A DNA stretch of 43,407 bases from Woeseiaceae bacterium (GTDB taxonomy: Bacteria; Pseudomonadota; Gammaproteobacteria; Steroidobacterales; Woeseiaceae). The stretch is taken from NCBI GenBank assembly GCA_030066625.1, contig JASJBG010000012.1, positions 1 to 43,407 of the forward strand. The letters are read 5' to 3'. Made by a program: the position numbers and the translations under genes. Position 1 is the first letter of the stretch. Each line of letters starts with the position of its first letter. Below, piece after piece: positions 14,806 to 22,711 of this stretch. Under the pieces are notes generated by a model that was not told where the DNA came from, did no database searches, and saw only the letters and a program-made list of their open reading frames with translations.

Positions 14806-15699
14806 ATGCGCCGAATCGTCGATGCGCACCATCACCTCTGGGACCTCGAGGCCTGCCACTACCCGTGGCTCATGGCGCGCGGCGTGCGCCGATTCTTCGG
14901 TGACCCGACGCCGATCCAGAAAGACTATCTCGTGGCCGACCTGCTCGGGGACGCGGCAAGCTACAGGCTCGAGGCGTCCGTGCATATCCAGGTTGGCGTC
15001 GCGCCCGGCGACGAGCTCAGGGAAACGGAGTGGCTGCAGCAGACGGCGGATCGCGACGGTCTGCCCAGCGCGATCGTCGCGTACTGCGAACTCGACAAGG
15101 CCGACGCGCCGCGGCAACTGGAAGCACAGCTTGCGCACTCACGCGTTCGGGGCGTCCGTCAGATCGTCGGCCGTTCCGACGAGGAAGATGCGACGACCGG
15201 CAGCGCCTCGCTCATCGACGACGCGCGCTGGTCGGAGAATCTCGCGAACCTGGGCGAACTGGGCCTGTCATTCGATCTGCAGCTGACGCCGCGCCAGGTC
15301 CCCGCCATCGCCGAGGTACTCGCCCGCGCGCCCGACACGCCCGTCGCGCTGTGCCACTGCGGATCGCCGTGGGATCAGAGTGATGCCGGCCTCGCTGCCT
15401 GGCGAGACGGCCTGCGACTGCTCGCGTCCTTGCCGAACGTCGTGATCAAGATCTCGGGGCTCGGCATGTTCGACCACGACTGGTCGGTCGATTCGATACG
15501 GCCCATCGTCGAAAGCTGCGTTGAAATTTTTGGCCCCGAGCGGGCGATGTTCGGATCCAATTTTCCCGTCGACAAGCTGCACGGTAGCTATGACCGGGTA
15601 TGGGGCGCCTTCGAGACGATCGTGGCCGGGCTCGATGGAGACGACCAGGAGCGCCTGTTCGGCGGCACGGCAACCGAGTTCTATCGCATAGCGACCTGA
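14806..15699 (+). CDS. COG3618-type amidohydrolase (lactonase-like)
   Basis: 297-residue TIM-barrel metal hydrolase. It starts with the metal motif IVDAHHHLWD, has ALCHCGSP in the middle (third barrel histidine) and MFGSNFPVD near the end, which supplies the catalytic Asp-region seen in 2-pyrone-4,6-dicarboxylate lactonase and L-fuconolactonase. These enzymes open a sugar or pyrone lactone to the free acid. The start at 14806 is the only one that puts MRRIVDAHHH at the N-terminus. It ends 6 bp before the end of the convergent aldolase gene, which may use the product of a later step. Lactone hydrolysis is likely; the substrate is not known. Confidence 0.82.
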   Translation: MRRIVDAHHHLWDLEACHYPWLMARGVRRFFGDPTPIQKDYLVADLLGDAASYRLEASVHIQVGVAPGDELRETEWLQQTADRDGLPSAIVAYCELDKADAPRQLEAQLAHSRVRGVRQIVGRSDEEDATTGSASLIDDARWSENLANLGELGLSFDLQLTPRQVPAIAEVLARAPDTPVALCHCGSPWDQSDAGLAAWRDGLRLLASLPNVVIKISGLGMFDHDWSVDSIRPIVESCVEIFGPERAMFGSNFPVDKLHGSYDRVWGAFETIVAGLDGDDQERLFGGTATEFYRIAT

Positions 15700-15705
15700 A
15701 CGGCG

Positions 15706-16467
15706 TTAACGTTTCAGCGTAGCGGCGAGCTGGTTCGCGCCGGCGAGCAGCATCGTCTGGTCGGAGCTCAGCAGGTAGAGGCTCGTTCCCTTGTCGGTCC
15801 AGCCCGGTATCTCGTCGAGATCGGGCGTAAACATGCCAACGGCGGTGCCGGTTGCAGTACAGGTCGCGACGATTCCCTCGACCGCATCGACCACGGCATC
15901 GTCGAAGACGCCTTTCTGCATGGCGACTGCAAGATCCACGCGCCCCACGAACAGGCAGTCGACACCCTCGACGGCGGCAATCTCTTCGACGCGTTCGAGC
16001 GCGGGGATGTCCTCGATCTGCAGGATGATGGTCGTCTGTCGGGCGCTGTCGGCGAGGTGATCGGACATCGATTTCTGGCCGTAGCCGGCCGCGCGAGGCG
16101 AGCCCGCATAGCCGCGACCGCCGTCACCGAAGTGTGCAGCCCTGACGATCGACTCGGCCTGCGCCGCACTTGTCACGTGCGGCACCATGATCCCTGTCGC
16201 ACCACTGTCGAGTGCATTGCGAATCTGCGTCGCGGAGTCATCGGCCACGCGCACGACGCTCGGCATGTCGGCAGAGCGAAGGGTGCCGAGGCAGAGATCC
16301 TGTTCGACGCGGCCGAACGGCGCGTGTTCGGTATCGATGACGACGACATCGAGCGACGACATGCCGAGCACTTCGGCCACAACCGGGAACGGGGTCTTCA
16401 TAAAGGTGCCGATCAGCGGCTCACGGTCCACGAGTCGGCGACGGAACGAGTCGATTCTGCCGCTCAT
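15706..16467 (-). CDS. HpcH/HpaI-family class II aldolase
   Basis: 253-residue metal-dependent aldolase of the group that includes HpaI and 2-keto-3-deoxy-L-rhamnonate aldolase, which cleave 2-keto-3-deoxy or 4-hydroxy-2-keto acids to pyruvate and an aldehyde. Motifs are VVVIDTEHAPFGR (catalytic His), IMVPHVTSAAQAE, RGYAGSPRAAGYG, and the metal pair in ILQIEDIPALERVEEIAAVEGVDCLFVGRVDLA (Glu and Asp). The start ATG at 16467 overlaps the upstream gene stop by 4 bp (ATGA), so the two are translationally coupled. It is the final gene of the lacI operon on the minus strand. Confidence 0.85.
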   Translation of the reverse strand: MSGRIDSFRRRLVDREPLIGTFMKTPFPVVAEVLGMSSLDVVVIDTEHAPFGRVEQDLCLGTLRSADMPSVVRVADDSATQIRNALDSGATGIMVPHVTSAAQAESIVRAAHFGDGGRGYAGSPRAAGYGQKSMSDHLADSARQTTIILQIEDIPALERVEEIAAVEGVDCLFVGRVDLAVAMQKGVFDDAVVDAVEGIVATCTATGTAVGMFTPDLDEIPGWTDKGTSLYLLSSDQTMLLAGANQLAATLKR

Positions 16468-17609
16468 GCCGTGCCCCAGAGTCTGTCGCTTGCCAGTTTT
16501 GCACCCTCAACCATGCTCGAGAGTTTCGCATAAACAATGTCTTCATCGACGGCCCCGAACCCCGCGAACGTCGAAAAGCCGCAGTCGGTCCCGGCGATCA
16601 CCCGCTCGCGGCCCACGATGTCCGCGAAGCGGCAGATTCGTTCGGCAACGAGTTTCGGGTGTTCGACAAAGTTGGTCGTCGAGTCGAGTACACCGGGAAT
16701 CAGTACCAGGTCGTCGGGCAGGTCCGCATCCGCAAAGGCCTGCCACTCGTGAGCGTGCCGCGGATTCGACGATTCGAACAGCAGTGCACCGATATTCGCC
16801 CCGAGCGCGATCGGCAGCACGAGCTCCATCGGTGCATCGTGATGATGCGGCCCTTCGTAGTTGCCCCAGCAGACGTGCAGCCGAACGCGGTCCTTCGGGA
16901 TGCCGTCGAGCGCTCGGTTGAGCGCGGCCACGTGCAGTCCCGCCTGCTCGACGTAGTCGCTGTCCGGCCGGCCTTTGAACAGCATGTGGCGGCCGAGACC
17001 CAGGTCCGGCGAGTCGAGTTGCAGAATCAGCCCCGCGTCCACGATGGCCCGGTACTCCGCCGACATCGCGTCAGCGAGCGCGTTCAGGTAGGCCTCGTGC
17101 GTATCGTAGTGACGGTTGGGCTGGAACAGCGCGATCACGCCTGGCGACGCGGCGTTCATGAAGCCTTCGACCGGCGGATGGGCGTCCATCGCCCTGCGCA
17201 TGTTGTCGATGTCTTCGGCGACCGGTCCCATGTCCTTGACCTTAATGTCACCGACGCAGCACGGCCGCCGGTAGGTCGGCGTGCCGCCGGACTGCGCCTG
17301 GCGCTGCAGGAACTTGGGGAACTCTTCCAGGTCGCTCGGTGGTTGCCGTTCGCTGTCGCCGTCGAAGCCCGAGATACGATCCTTGATGTAGGTCGCATAG
17401 CTGATCTTGCTCATCTCGCCGTCCGACACGATGTCGATGCCGGCGGCGACCTGCCGAGCGACGACGTCATCGACCGCGGCACGGATGATCGCTGCCGCAT
17501 CATCGACTTCCTCGCCCTTCTCCTGCGCGAAGACCGTGTCGGTGACGGCCTTCGATCGCGGCAGGCTGCCGACGTGCGTGGTGAGAATGCGTTCCTGGCT
17601 GGTTTTCAT
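16464..17609 (-). CDS. MetE C-terminal-domain methyltransferase-like protein
   Basis: 381-residue protein of the cobalamin-independent methionine synthase C-terminal/epoxyalkane:CoM transferase superfamily. It has the barrel start TTHVGSLPRSKA and the zinc ligands expected of the family: His and Cys in LHVCWGNYEGPHHHD, Glu in LLFESSNPRHAHEW and Cys in VIAGTDCGFSTF. No N-terminal half of MetE is present, so it is unlikely to be methionine synthase. In catabolic settings, members transfer or remove a methyl or alkyl group from a thiol or other acceptor. It follows the alpha/beta hydrolase by 9 bp and overlaps the aldolase. The role is open: demethylation of a methylated substrate is one guess. 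Confidence 0.78.
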   Translation of the reverse strand: MKTSQERILTTHVGSLPRSKAVTDTVFAQEKGEEVDDAAAIIRAAVDDVVARQVAAGIDIVSDGEMSKISYATYIKDRISGFDGDSERQPPSDLEEFPKFLQRQAQSGGTPTYRRPCCVGDIKVKDMGPVAEDIDNMRRAMDAHPPVEGFMNAASPGVIALFQPNRHYDTHEAYLNALADAMSAEYRAIVDAGLILQLDSPDLGLGRHMLFKGRPDSDYVEQAGLHVAALNRALDGIPKDRVRLHVCWGNYEGPHHHDAPMELVLPIALGANIGALLFESSNPRHAHEWQAFADADLPDDLVLIPGVLDSTTNFVEHPKLVAERICRFADIVGRERVIAGTDCGFSTFAGFGAVDEDIVYAKLSSMVEGAKLASDRLWGTA

Positions 17610-17618
17610 GGGTGAGCC

Positions 17619-18314
17619 TTAGCTGGCGAGCAGCGTTTCGAGTTCATGGGTAACGCGCCCGGGTTGTTCGAGCGTCGACAGGTGACCGCAGTCGGCAACG
17701 ATGGCCAGGCGTGCGTCGGGTATGCGTTCCGCCATTAGTTCATGGTACGCCGGCGGGCAAAGCCGGTCCTCGCTGCCGCAAAGCACGAGCGTCGGGCAGT
17801 GGATGGTCAGCAGCGTGGGGACGCTGTCAACGCGATCGCGCAGCGCAAGCGACTGCCGGCGAAAAACTTCCGGACCGAGATCGAGAGCCATGTCGAGAAT
17901 CGTATCGAGCAGTTCCTCGTCATCGCGATTCGACTCGGCGAGATAAAGCGGCTTCAGCGATTCGGTGGCGAGTTCGCGGAGGCCGCCGGCGAGGGCGGTG
18001 TGAATCTGCTCGAGCCGGGTGGCCTGGCGTTCCGGTTTTTCGGCGTGCGGATTGGTGTCCAGCAGGGCCATGTGGGTCACTCGCTCCGGCGCCTGGCGCC
18101 AGATCTCGAACGCGAGGATGCCACCCATCGACAGGCCGGCAAGCGCGAACCGCTCCGGTGCTTCGGCGAGGACGGCACGCGCCATGTCATCGAAATTGTC
18201 CGCCGATGTCGTATCGGCATGCGTGATCGCTTGCGGCAGCGCCTCGGCCTGCGGCCCCCAGAGACGTTCGTCGCACATCATCCCGGGCAGGAGAAGCAGG
18301 TGTTCGGCGGCCAT
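17619..18314 (-). CDS. alpha/beta-hydrolase fold esterase/lactonase-like
   Basis: 231-residue cytoplasmic hydrolase. The nucleophile elbow is GLSMGG (Ser near residue 83), the acid is Asp in LCGSEDRLCPP, and the His is in ADCGHLSTLE. The oxyanion motif LLLLPGMMCDERLW opens the protein. It lies 9 bp after the LacI gene, in the operon lacI-hydrolase-metE-like-aldolase. Ester or lactone hydrolysis is likely; an alternative is C-C bond hydrolysis. Confidence 0.82.
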   Translation of the reverse strand: MAAEHLLLLPGMMCDERLWGPQAEALPQAITHADTTSADNFDDMARAVLAEAPERFALAGLSMGGILAFEIWRQAPERVTHMALLDTNPHAEKPERQATRLEQIHTALAGGLRELATESLKPLYLAESNRDDEELLDTILDMALDLGPEVFRRQSLALRDRVDSVPTLLTIHCPTLVLCGSEDRLCPPAYHELMAERIPDARLAIVADCGHLSTLEQPGRVTHELETLLAS

Positions 18315-18323
18315 GGCACGCCG

Positions 18324-19376
18324 TTACTTCGCGGCCGGCAGGCGTGCCGAACCGCCCCGCACCGGGATGCCGGAGAACGCGCGTTTTTCCGGGGAAAGCT
18401 CCGGGTTCTCGATGCGCTCGAGCAGCATGGACGCCGCGGATTCGGTCATGCGCTGTACCGGCTGCCGCACCGTCGTCACGTCATACGCCGCATAGCGCGC
18501 CGGACCGACGCCGTCGAAGCCGACGATCGAAATGTCACCGGGGACGGCGAGTCCGAAGACTTCGCGCGCCTCGTCGATGCAGCCGATGGCCATGACGTCG
18601 TTGGCAGCGATTACCGCGTCCGGCGGGCTGCCGTGCTTCTGGACGAGTTCGGCGAAGCAGCGCCGGCCGGTTTCGTAACCGAAGTCGCCGCTGACCGTGG
18701 TGACGTCGGTGATGCCTTTCTCGGCCAGCTCGTTCAATGCGCCCATCTTGCGCTCGATGCTGACCACGGAGTCGGCGGGGCCCTCGACGATCCCGAACGA
18801 GCGATGCCCCGCGGCAACCAGTTCGTCGACCAGCCAGCGTTCGCCCTCTTCCTGGTCACAGCGCACCGAGCTGACGAGCTGGTCCTTCGATGTGCGGTTG
18901 TAGAACACGACCGGGATATGTGCGTTCTCGATCGTCCTCAGTTCCTCGGGCGTGAACATCGCCGCGGTCAGGACGCCGTCGACGCGATATTGCAGCATCT
19001 GCTCCACAACGAGCCCGGTATCGCTTTCCCGTTCCAGCGCAAACAGCAGTACCCGCACGCCGCGTTCCGAGAATCGCTGCGTGAGCTGAACGAGCACCTC
19101 GGGATAATACAGGTTCGTCAGTTTGGAGATGACGACCGCCACCATGTTGGATCGCTGCGTGATCAGGCCGCGCGCAATCGCGTTCGGCCGATACCCCAGC
19201 TTGTCGGCCGCGGCCATGACCCGCTCGCGCATGGCCTTGGAGGCGCTGGCGCCGTCCTGGAATACCCGTGACACGGCGGACTGGGACACCCCGGCCAGCG
19301 CCGCGACGTCGTAGGACGTAGCGCGCTTGCGCTCGCCCTTGGCGGTTTTCTCCGGGGTTTTTGTCGGCTTGTTCAT
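18324..19376 (-). CDS. LacI-family transcriptional repressor
   Basis: 350-residue regulator. The N-terminal helix-turn-helix is SYDVAALAGVSQSAVSRVFQ, followed by the hinge KLGYRPNAIARGLITQRSNMVAV. The C-terminal periplasmic-binding-like domain runs from about residue 65 to the end, with GFDGVGPARY and VRQPVQRM motifs typical of the family. An ATG at 19376 is chosen; an in-frame TTG at 19403 would add nine residues. It is the first gene of a minus-strand operon with the hydrolase, MetE-like protein and aldolase, and is divergent from the SDR-symporter operon. A perfect-looking operator (ATTGCATTCGGATGCAAT) lies between the two, so autoregulation and repression of the operon are likely, with an intermediate as inducer. 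Confidence 0.9.
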   Translation of the reverse strand: MNKPTKTPEKTAKGERKRATSYDVAALAGVSQSAVSRVFQDGASASKAMRERVMAAADKLGYRPNAIARGLITQRSNMVAVVISKLTNLYYPEVLVQLTQRFSERGVRVLLFALERESDTGLVVEQMLQYRVDGVLTAAMFTPEELRTIENAHIPVVFYNRTSKDQLVSSVRCDQEEGERWLVDELVAAGHRSFGIVEGPADSVVSIERKMGALNELAEKGITDVTTVSGDFGYETGRRCFAELVQKHGSPPDAVIAANDVMAIGCIDEAREVFGLAVPGDISIVGFDGVGPARYAAYDVTTVRQPVQRMTESAASMLLERIENPELSPEKRAFSGIPVRGGSARLPAAK

Positions 19377-19424
19377 TCGGCTCTGGCGGCCTGCGACTTC
19401 CAATCTGCGTCAATGGTAGGCAGT

Positions 19425-19442
19425 ATTGCATTCGGATGCAAT
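19425..19442. promoter_or_regulatory. LacI operator in the lacI/SDR divergent region
   Basis: ATTGCATTCGGATGCAAT is an 18-bp palindrome with one central-pair mismatch. It lies 48 bp upstream of the lacI start and 15 bp before the SDR start, so it can control both. It is the most symmetric of the four related sites. Confidence 0.8.
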
Positions 19443-19457
19443 TTGGAGCGAGGGGGG

Positions 19458-20189
19458 ATGTCGCGAGGTTTCGACGGACAGGTGGCGCTCGTCACCGGGG
19501 CCGGGCGGGGTATCGGCCGCGCCTGCGCCGAGGGGCTGGCGGCCGCCGGCGCCCACGTCATCGCCGTGGCCCGCTCGGCCGACGAACTGGCGGCGCTCGC
19601 GGCCACGTCGGCAAACGTCGAGCCCCTGGCCGCCGACGTCACCGATGACGACTTCGTTGCGCATATCGGGACCATCGAGGGCCTGAGCATCCTGGTCAAC
19701 AATGCCGGCGGTAACCGCCCGCAGCCTTTCGTCGAGGTTGATATCGAGTCCCTCGATTTTATCATCGATCTCAACGTTCGAGCCGCCTTCCGCGTCGCGC
19801 AGGCTGCGACCAGCGCCATGCTGGCCGCGGGTAAGCCGGGCTCGATCATCAACATGTCGTCGCAGATGGGCCACGTCGGTTCACCGAAGCGAAGTGTCTA
19901 CTGTATGACCAAACACGCGATCGAGGGTCTGACAAAGGCAATGGCGGTCGAGCTGGCGCCGGCCGGTATTCGCGTCAACACGGTAGCCCCGACCTTCGTC
20001 GAAACGCCGATGACGAAACCGATGCTTGAAGACGATGCTTTTCGCGAGTTCGTCTACGGCATGATCCCGATGCAACGTCTCGCAACGCTCGACGACGTCG
20101 TCGAAGCTGTCCTGTACCTCGCGTCGCCCGCCTCGGGCATGGTCACGGGACACAGCCTCAAGGTCGACGGCGGCTGGACGGCACACTAG
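19458..20189 (+). CDS. short-chain dehydrogenase/reductase (SDR)
   Basis: 243-residue NAD(P)-dependent oxidoreductase. The cofactor motif is TGAGRGIG, the structural motif is NNAGG, and the catalytic residues are Ser in INMSSQMG and Tyr-Lys in SVYCMTKH. GHSLKVDGGWTAH closes it as in 3-oxoacyl reductase or sugar dehydrogenase-like SDRs. The start at 19458 has a strong purine run (GGAGCGAGGGGGG) upstream; an in-frame start at 19413 would span the operator. It is the first gene of a plus-strand operon with the symporter, spacing 15 bp. A sugar or alcohol dehydrogenase role is likely, substrate unknown. Confidence 0.88.
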   Translation: MSRGFDGQVALVTGAGRGIGRACAEGLAAAGAHVIAVARSADELAALAATSANVEPLAADVTDDDFVAHIGTIEGLSILVNNAGGNRPQPFVEVDIESLDFIIDLNVRAAFRVAQAATSAMLAAGKPGSIINMSSQMGHVGSPKRSVYCMTKHAIEGLTKAMAVELAPAGIRVNTVAPTFVETPMTKPMLEDDAFREFVYGMIPMQRLATLDDVVEAVLYLASPASGMVTGHSLKVDGGWTAH

Positions 20190-20204
20190 AAGAAGGTAAT
20201 AACA

Positions 20205-21812
20205 ATGGCCGAATTCGGAGCGCTTAACTGGACGATTCTCATCGCCTATGTGCTGTTGAACCTGCTGCTGGGCTGGGTGCTCAGCAAGCGGGTCAGCACG
20301 GCGGAAGACTTCTACCTCGGTCGGCGCACGACGCCGTGGTGGGCTATCGGTATCTCGGTCATTGCGACCTACGTCAGCGCGCTGTCGTTTCTGGGCGGCC
20401 CTGCGTGGTCGTATTCAGAGAGTCTCGCCGTTGTCGCGATTCACCTGAACTACCCGATCGTGATCTTCTTCGTGATCACGCTGTTCCTGCCGTTCTTCTT
20501 CAACTCCGGCGTTGCGTCGATTTACGACTACATGGAACAGCGATTCGGGCCGACGTCGCGCGTCGTTATCTCGGGCGTATTCCTGGTCTCGCAGGCATTG
20601 ACGTCCGCCGCGATCCTGTACGCGACGTCGCTCGTCATCGAGTTCATCACGGGCATCGACGTGAAGACGGCAATCGTCATAGTGACCATCGTCGCGCTGG
20701 TCTACACGATGATGGGCGGCATCACCGCGGTCATCTGGACGGACGTGATCCAGGCCGGCGTGCTGTTCGTCGGCGCCTTCATTATCTTCTTCGCACTGCT
20801 TCAGCAGATGCCGATGCCGATCGGCGAACTGCTTACCGACCTGAAGGCTGCCGGCAAAACCAATGCGCTCGACTTTACCCTGGACCTGAAGCTGGAAGCG
20901 ACGGTCTGGTCCGGCGTTATTGCAATGTCGATCTTTCACATCACCGTCTACGGCGCGAACCAGATGATGGTGCAGCGCACGCTGGCCGCAAAGAACATCG
21001 GGGACGCCAAGAAGTCCTTTCTGCTGATGGGCTTCACGGCCTTTTTCATCTACTTCCTGTTCTTTTTCCTCGGCATCCTGTTCTACGGCTACTACGGCGG
21101 CCAGGAGTTCGAGAACGGCAACACGATCATCCTGCAGTTCGCGACCGACTACGGCTTGCCCGGCCTGATGGGCATCATCGCGGCTGCCATCGTCGCCGCG
21201 TCGATGTCGTCGCTGGATTCCTCGTTCAACTCGCTCGCCACGATCTCGACGATCGATTTCTACGAGAAGTACTACCGTAAAGGGGAGTCGCCCGAGCACT
21301 ATCTCAAGGTCTCGCGGGGCTTCACGGTATTCTGGGCGGTTCTGATCATCGTTCCGGCCATCATCTATTCGACGAGCGAAGGGTCGATCCTGCAAACGCT
21401 GTCGCAAATCGGTTCGTACTTCGTCGGCGCGAAGCTCAGCATGTACGGTCTCGGTTTCTTCTCGAAGCAGACCACGGAGAAGGGTCTCCTCGTTGGCGTT
21501 GCCGTGGGCTTTGTCATGATCTTGTATCTCGCCACGCAGACCGAAATCGCCTGGCCCTGGTACTGCGTGATTGGCGGCGGCGTCAACATCGTTGTCTCGC
21601 TGCTTGCGAGCCGCGTTATCGACGGTCCTCAGGACGAGTGGTCGGAGTACACGATTCGTGGCCAGCAGCGGAAGTTCCGCGAACAAGGCCTGCCCGAGAA
21701 AGAAGGCGGCTGGTATCTCGTTCCCGGCAAGGTCGACAACGTGAGCTACCTGTTGCTCGTGTTCTTCGTCGGCACACTGTTGTTCCTGTATCTGTTTGAG
21801 CGACTGATTTGA
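20205..21812 (+). CDS. sodium:solute symporter (SSS family)
   Basis: 535-residue inner-membrane transporter with about 13-14 hydrophobic segments. Family motifs include STAEDFYLGRRTTPWWAIG, GGPAWSYSES, GGITAVIWTDVIQAG and AASMSSLDSSFNSLATI, the sodium-site helix. It probably imports the catabolic substrate or a breakdown product released in the periplasm with sodium. AGAAGG lies before the ATG. The stop codon overlaps the next start (TTGA). Confidence 0.92.
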   Translation: MAEFGALNWTILIAYVLLNLLLGWVLSKRVSTAEDFYLGRRTTPWWAIGISVIATYVSALSFLGGPAWSYSESLAVVAIHLNYPIVIFFVITLFLPFFFNSGVASIYDYMEQRFGPTSRVVISGVFLVSQALTSAAILYATSLVIEFITGIDVKTAIVIVTIVALVYTMMGGITAVIWTDVIQAGVLFVGAFIIFFALLQQMPMPIGELLTDLKAAGKTNALDFTLDLKLEATVWSGVIAMSIFHITVYGANQMMVQRTLAAKNIGDAKKSFLLMGFTAFFIYFLFFFLGILFYGYYGGQEFENGNTIILQFATDYGLPGLMGIIAAAIVAASMSSLDSSFNSLATISTIDFYEKYYRKGESPEHYLKVSRGFTVFWAVLIIVPAIIYSTSEGSILQTLSQIGSYFVGAKLSMYGLGFFSKQTTEKGLLVGVAVGFVMILYLATQTEIAWPWYCVIGGGVNIVVSLLASRVIDGPQDEWSEYTIRGQQRKFREQGLPEKEGGWYLVPGKVDNVSYLLLVFFVGTLLFLYLFERLI

Positions 21813-22711
21813 TCCGGGCCGTCAGCTGCCTGGTCACGCTTGCGCTGCTTGCGGGCTGCGCCGAGCGTGACGCCGAGACGGTTGTCGCCGCGACTCTGCC
21901 GCCGCCGATGACCGTCGCCGAGCTTCGATCCCACGACTTCGGTATGACGCTTCGGGATGAGGGCCCGCTCCCGGCGGGCGCGAGTTTCGACGCCATCCTG
22001 CTGGCCTACGAACACTCGGGGCTGACTCTGCGGGCGATGCTTGCCATACCGAAGGAGCCCGCTCCGGCTGACGGTTTCCCGCTCGTGATCGCGAACCACG
22101 GCTACGTGCCCGATCCTCGCAAGTACGGCATTACGCAAGAAGGCGTCGATTCCCGTCCCGGCGACTACTATCGCTCGGTACCGGAACTGTTCGCGTCCCG
22201 CGGCTTCCTGGTGGTGGTTCCGGACTATCGTGGCCACAACAGTTCAGACGGCTTCGAGTTCATCGATCCGCAGGACGAGCGATCCGCCAGCTACTATGCC
22301 GAGGACGTCGTCGCACTGATGGCAGCGCTCGGCGACCTCGAGAGTGCCGATACCGATAACGTGTTCATGTGGTCGCACTCGATGGGCGGGTCGGTGTCAA
22401 TGCGGGCCCTGCTCGCCACCGATATCGTCAGGGCATCGTCCTTCTGGTCGACCATGAATGTCGACGAGCTGCTCGATGAAGTCGACGCGCTGGGTCCGGT
22501 TATAGTTCAGCACGCCGTCGCTGATGCTTCGACCCCTTACTCGAACTCCGTCTCGCTGGCAGCCGCGCTCGACGCCGCCGGTCGGCTGCACGCGTTCCAC
22601 AGCTACGACAACGCAGACCATTACTTTACAGGCGCGGACCGTGAGCTTGCCGCGGACCGTGATGCTGCACTGTTTCTTTCCTTGATGCACTGGGAGACCG
22701 AACTTGAGTAA
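21809..22711 (+). CDS. lipoprotein alpha/beta hydrolase (S9/dienelactone hydrolase-like)
   Basis: 300-residue protein that starts at a TTG overlapping the symporter stop (4-bp overlap). The signal MIRAVSCLVTLALLAGC has the lipobox LLAGC at residue 17, so it is a lipoprotein, and no later start preserves this signal. The hydrolase domain has VIANHGY (oxyanion), PDYRGH, the nucleophile elbow WSHSMGG with Ser, and a late His in DNADHYF. The Asp is probably AVADASTP. It may cleave an ester or glycosyl-ester bond of the substrate in the periplasm before transport. Confidence 0.78.
   Translation: MIRAVSCLVTLALLAGCAERDAETVVAATLPPPMTVAELRSHDFGMTLRDEGPLPAGASFDAILLAYEHSGLTLRAMLAIPKEPAPADGFPLVIANHGYVPDPRKYGITQEGVDSRPGDYYRSVPELFASRGFLVVVPDYRGHNSSDGFEFIDPQDERSASYYAEDVVALMAALGDLESADTDNVFMWSHSMGGSVSMRALLATDIVRASSFWSTMNVDELLDEVDALGPVIVQHAVADASTPYSNSVSLAAALDAAGRLHAFHSYDNADHYFTGADRELAADRDAALFLSLMHWETELE

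Noticed and set aside
16464-17609. Complete methionine synthase MetE
   Set aside because: The protein is about half the length of MetE and lacks the N-terminal domain; only the catalytic barrel is present.
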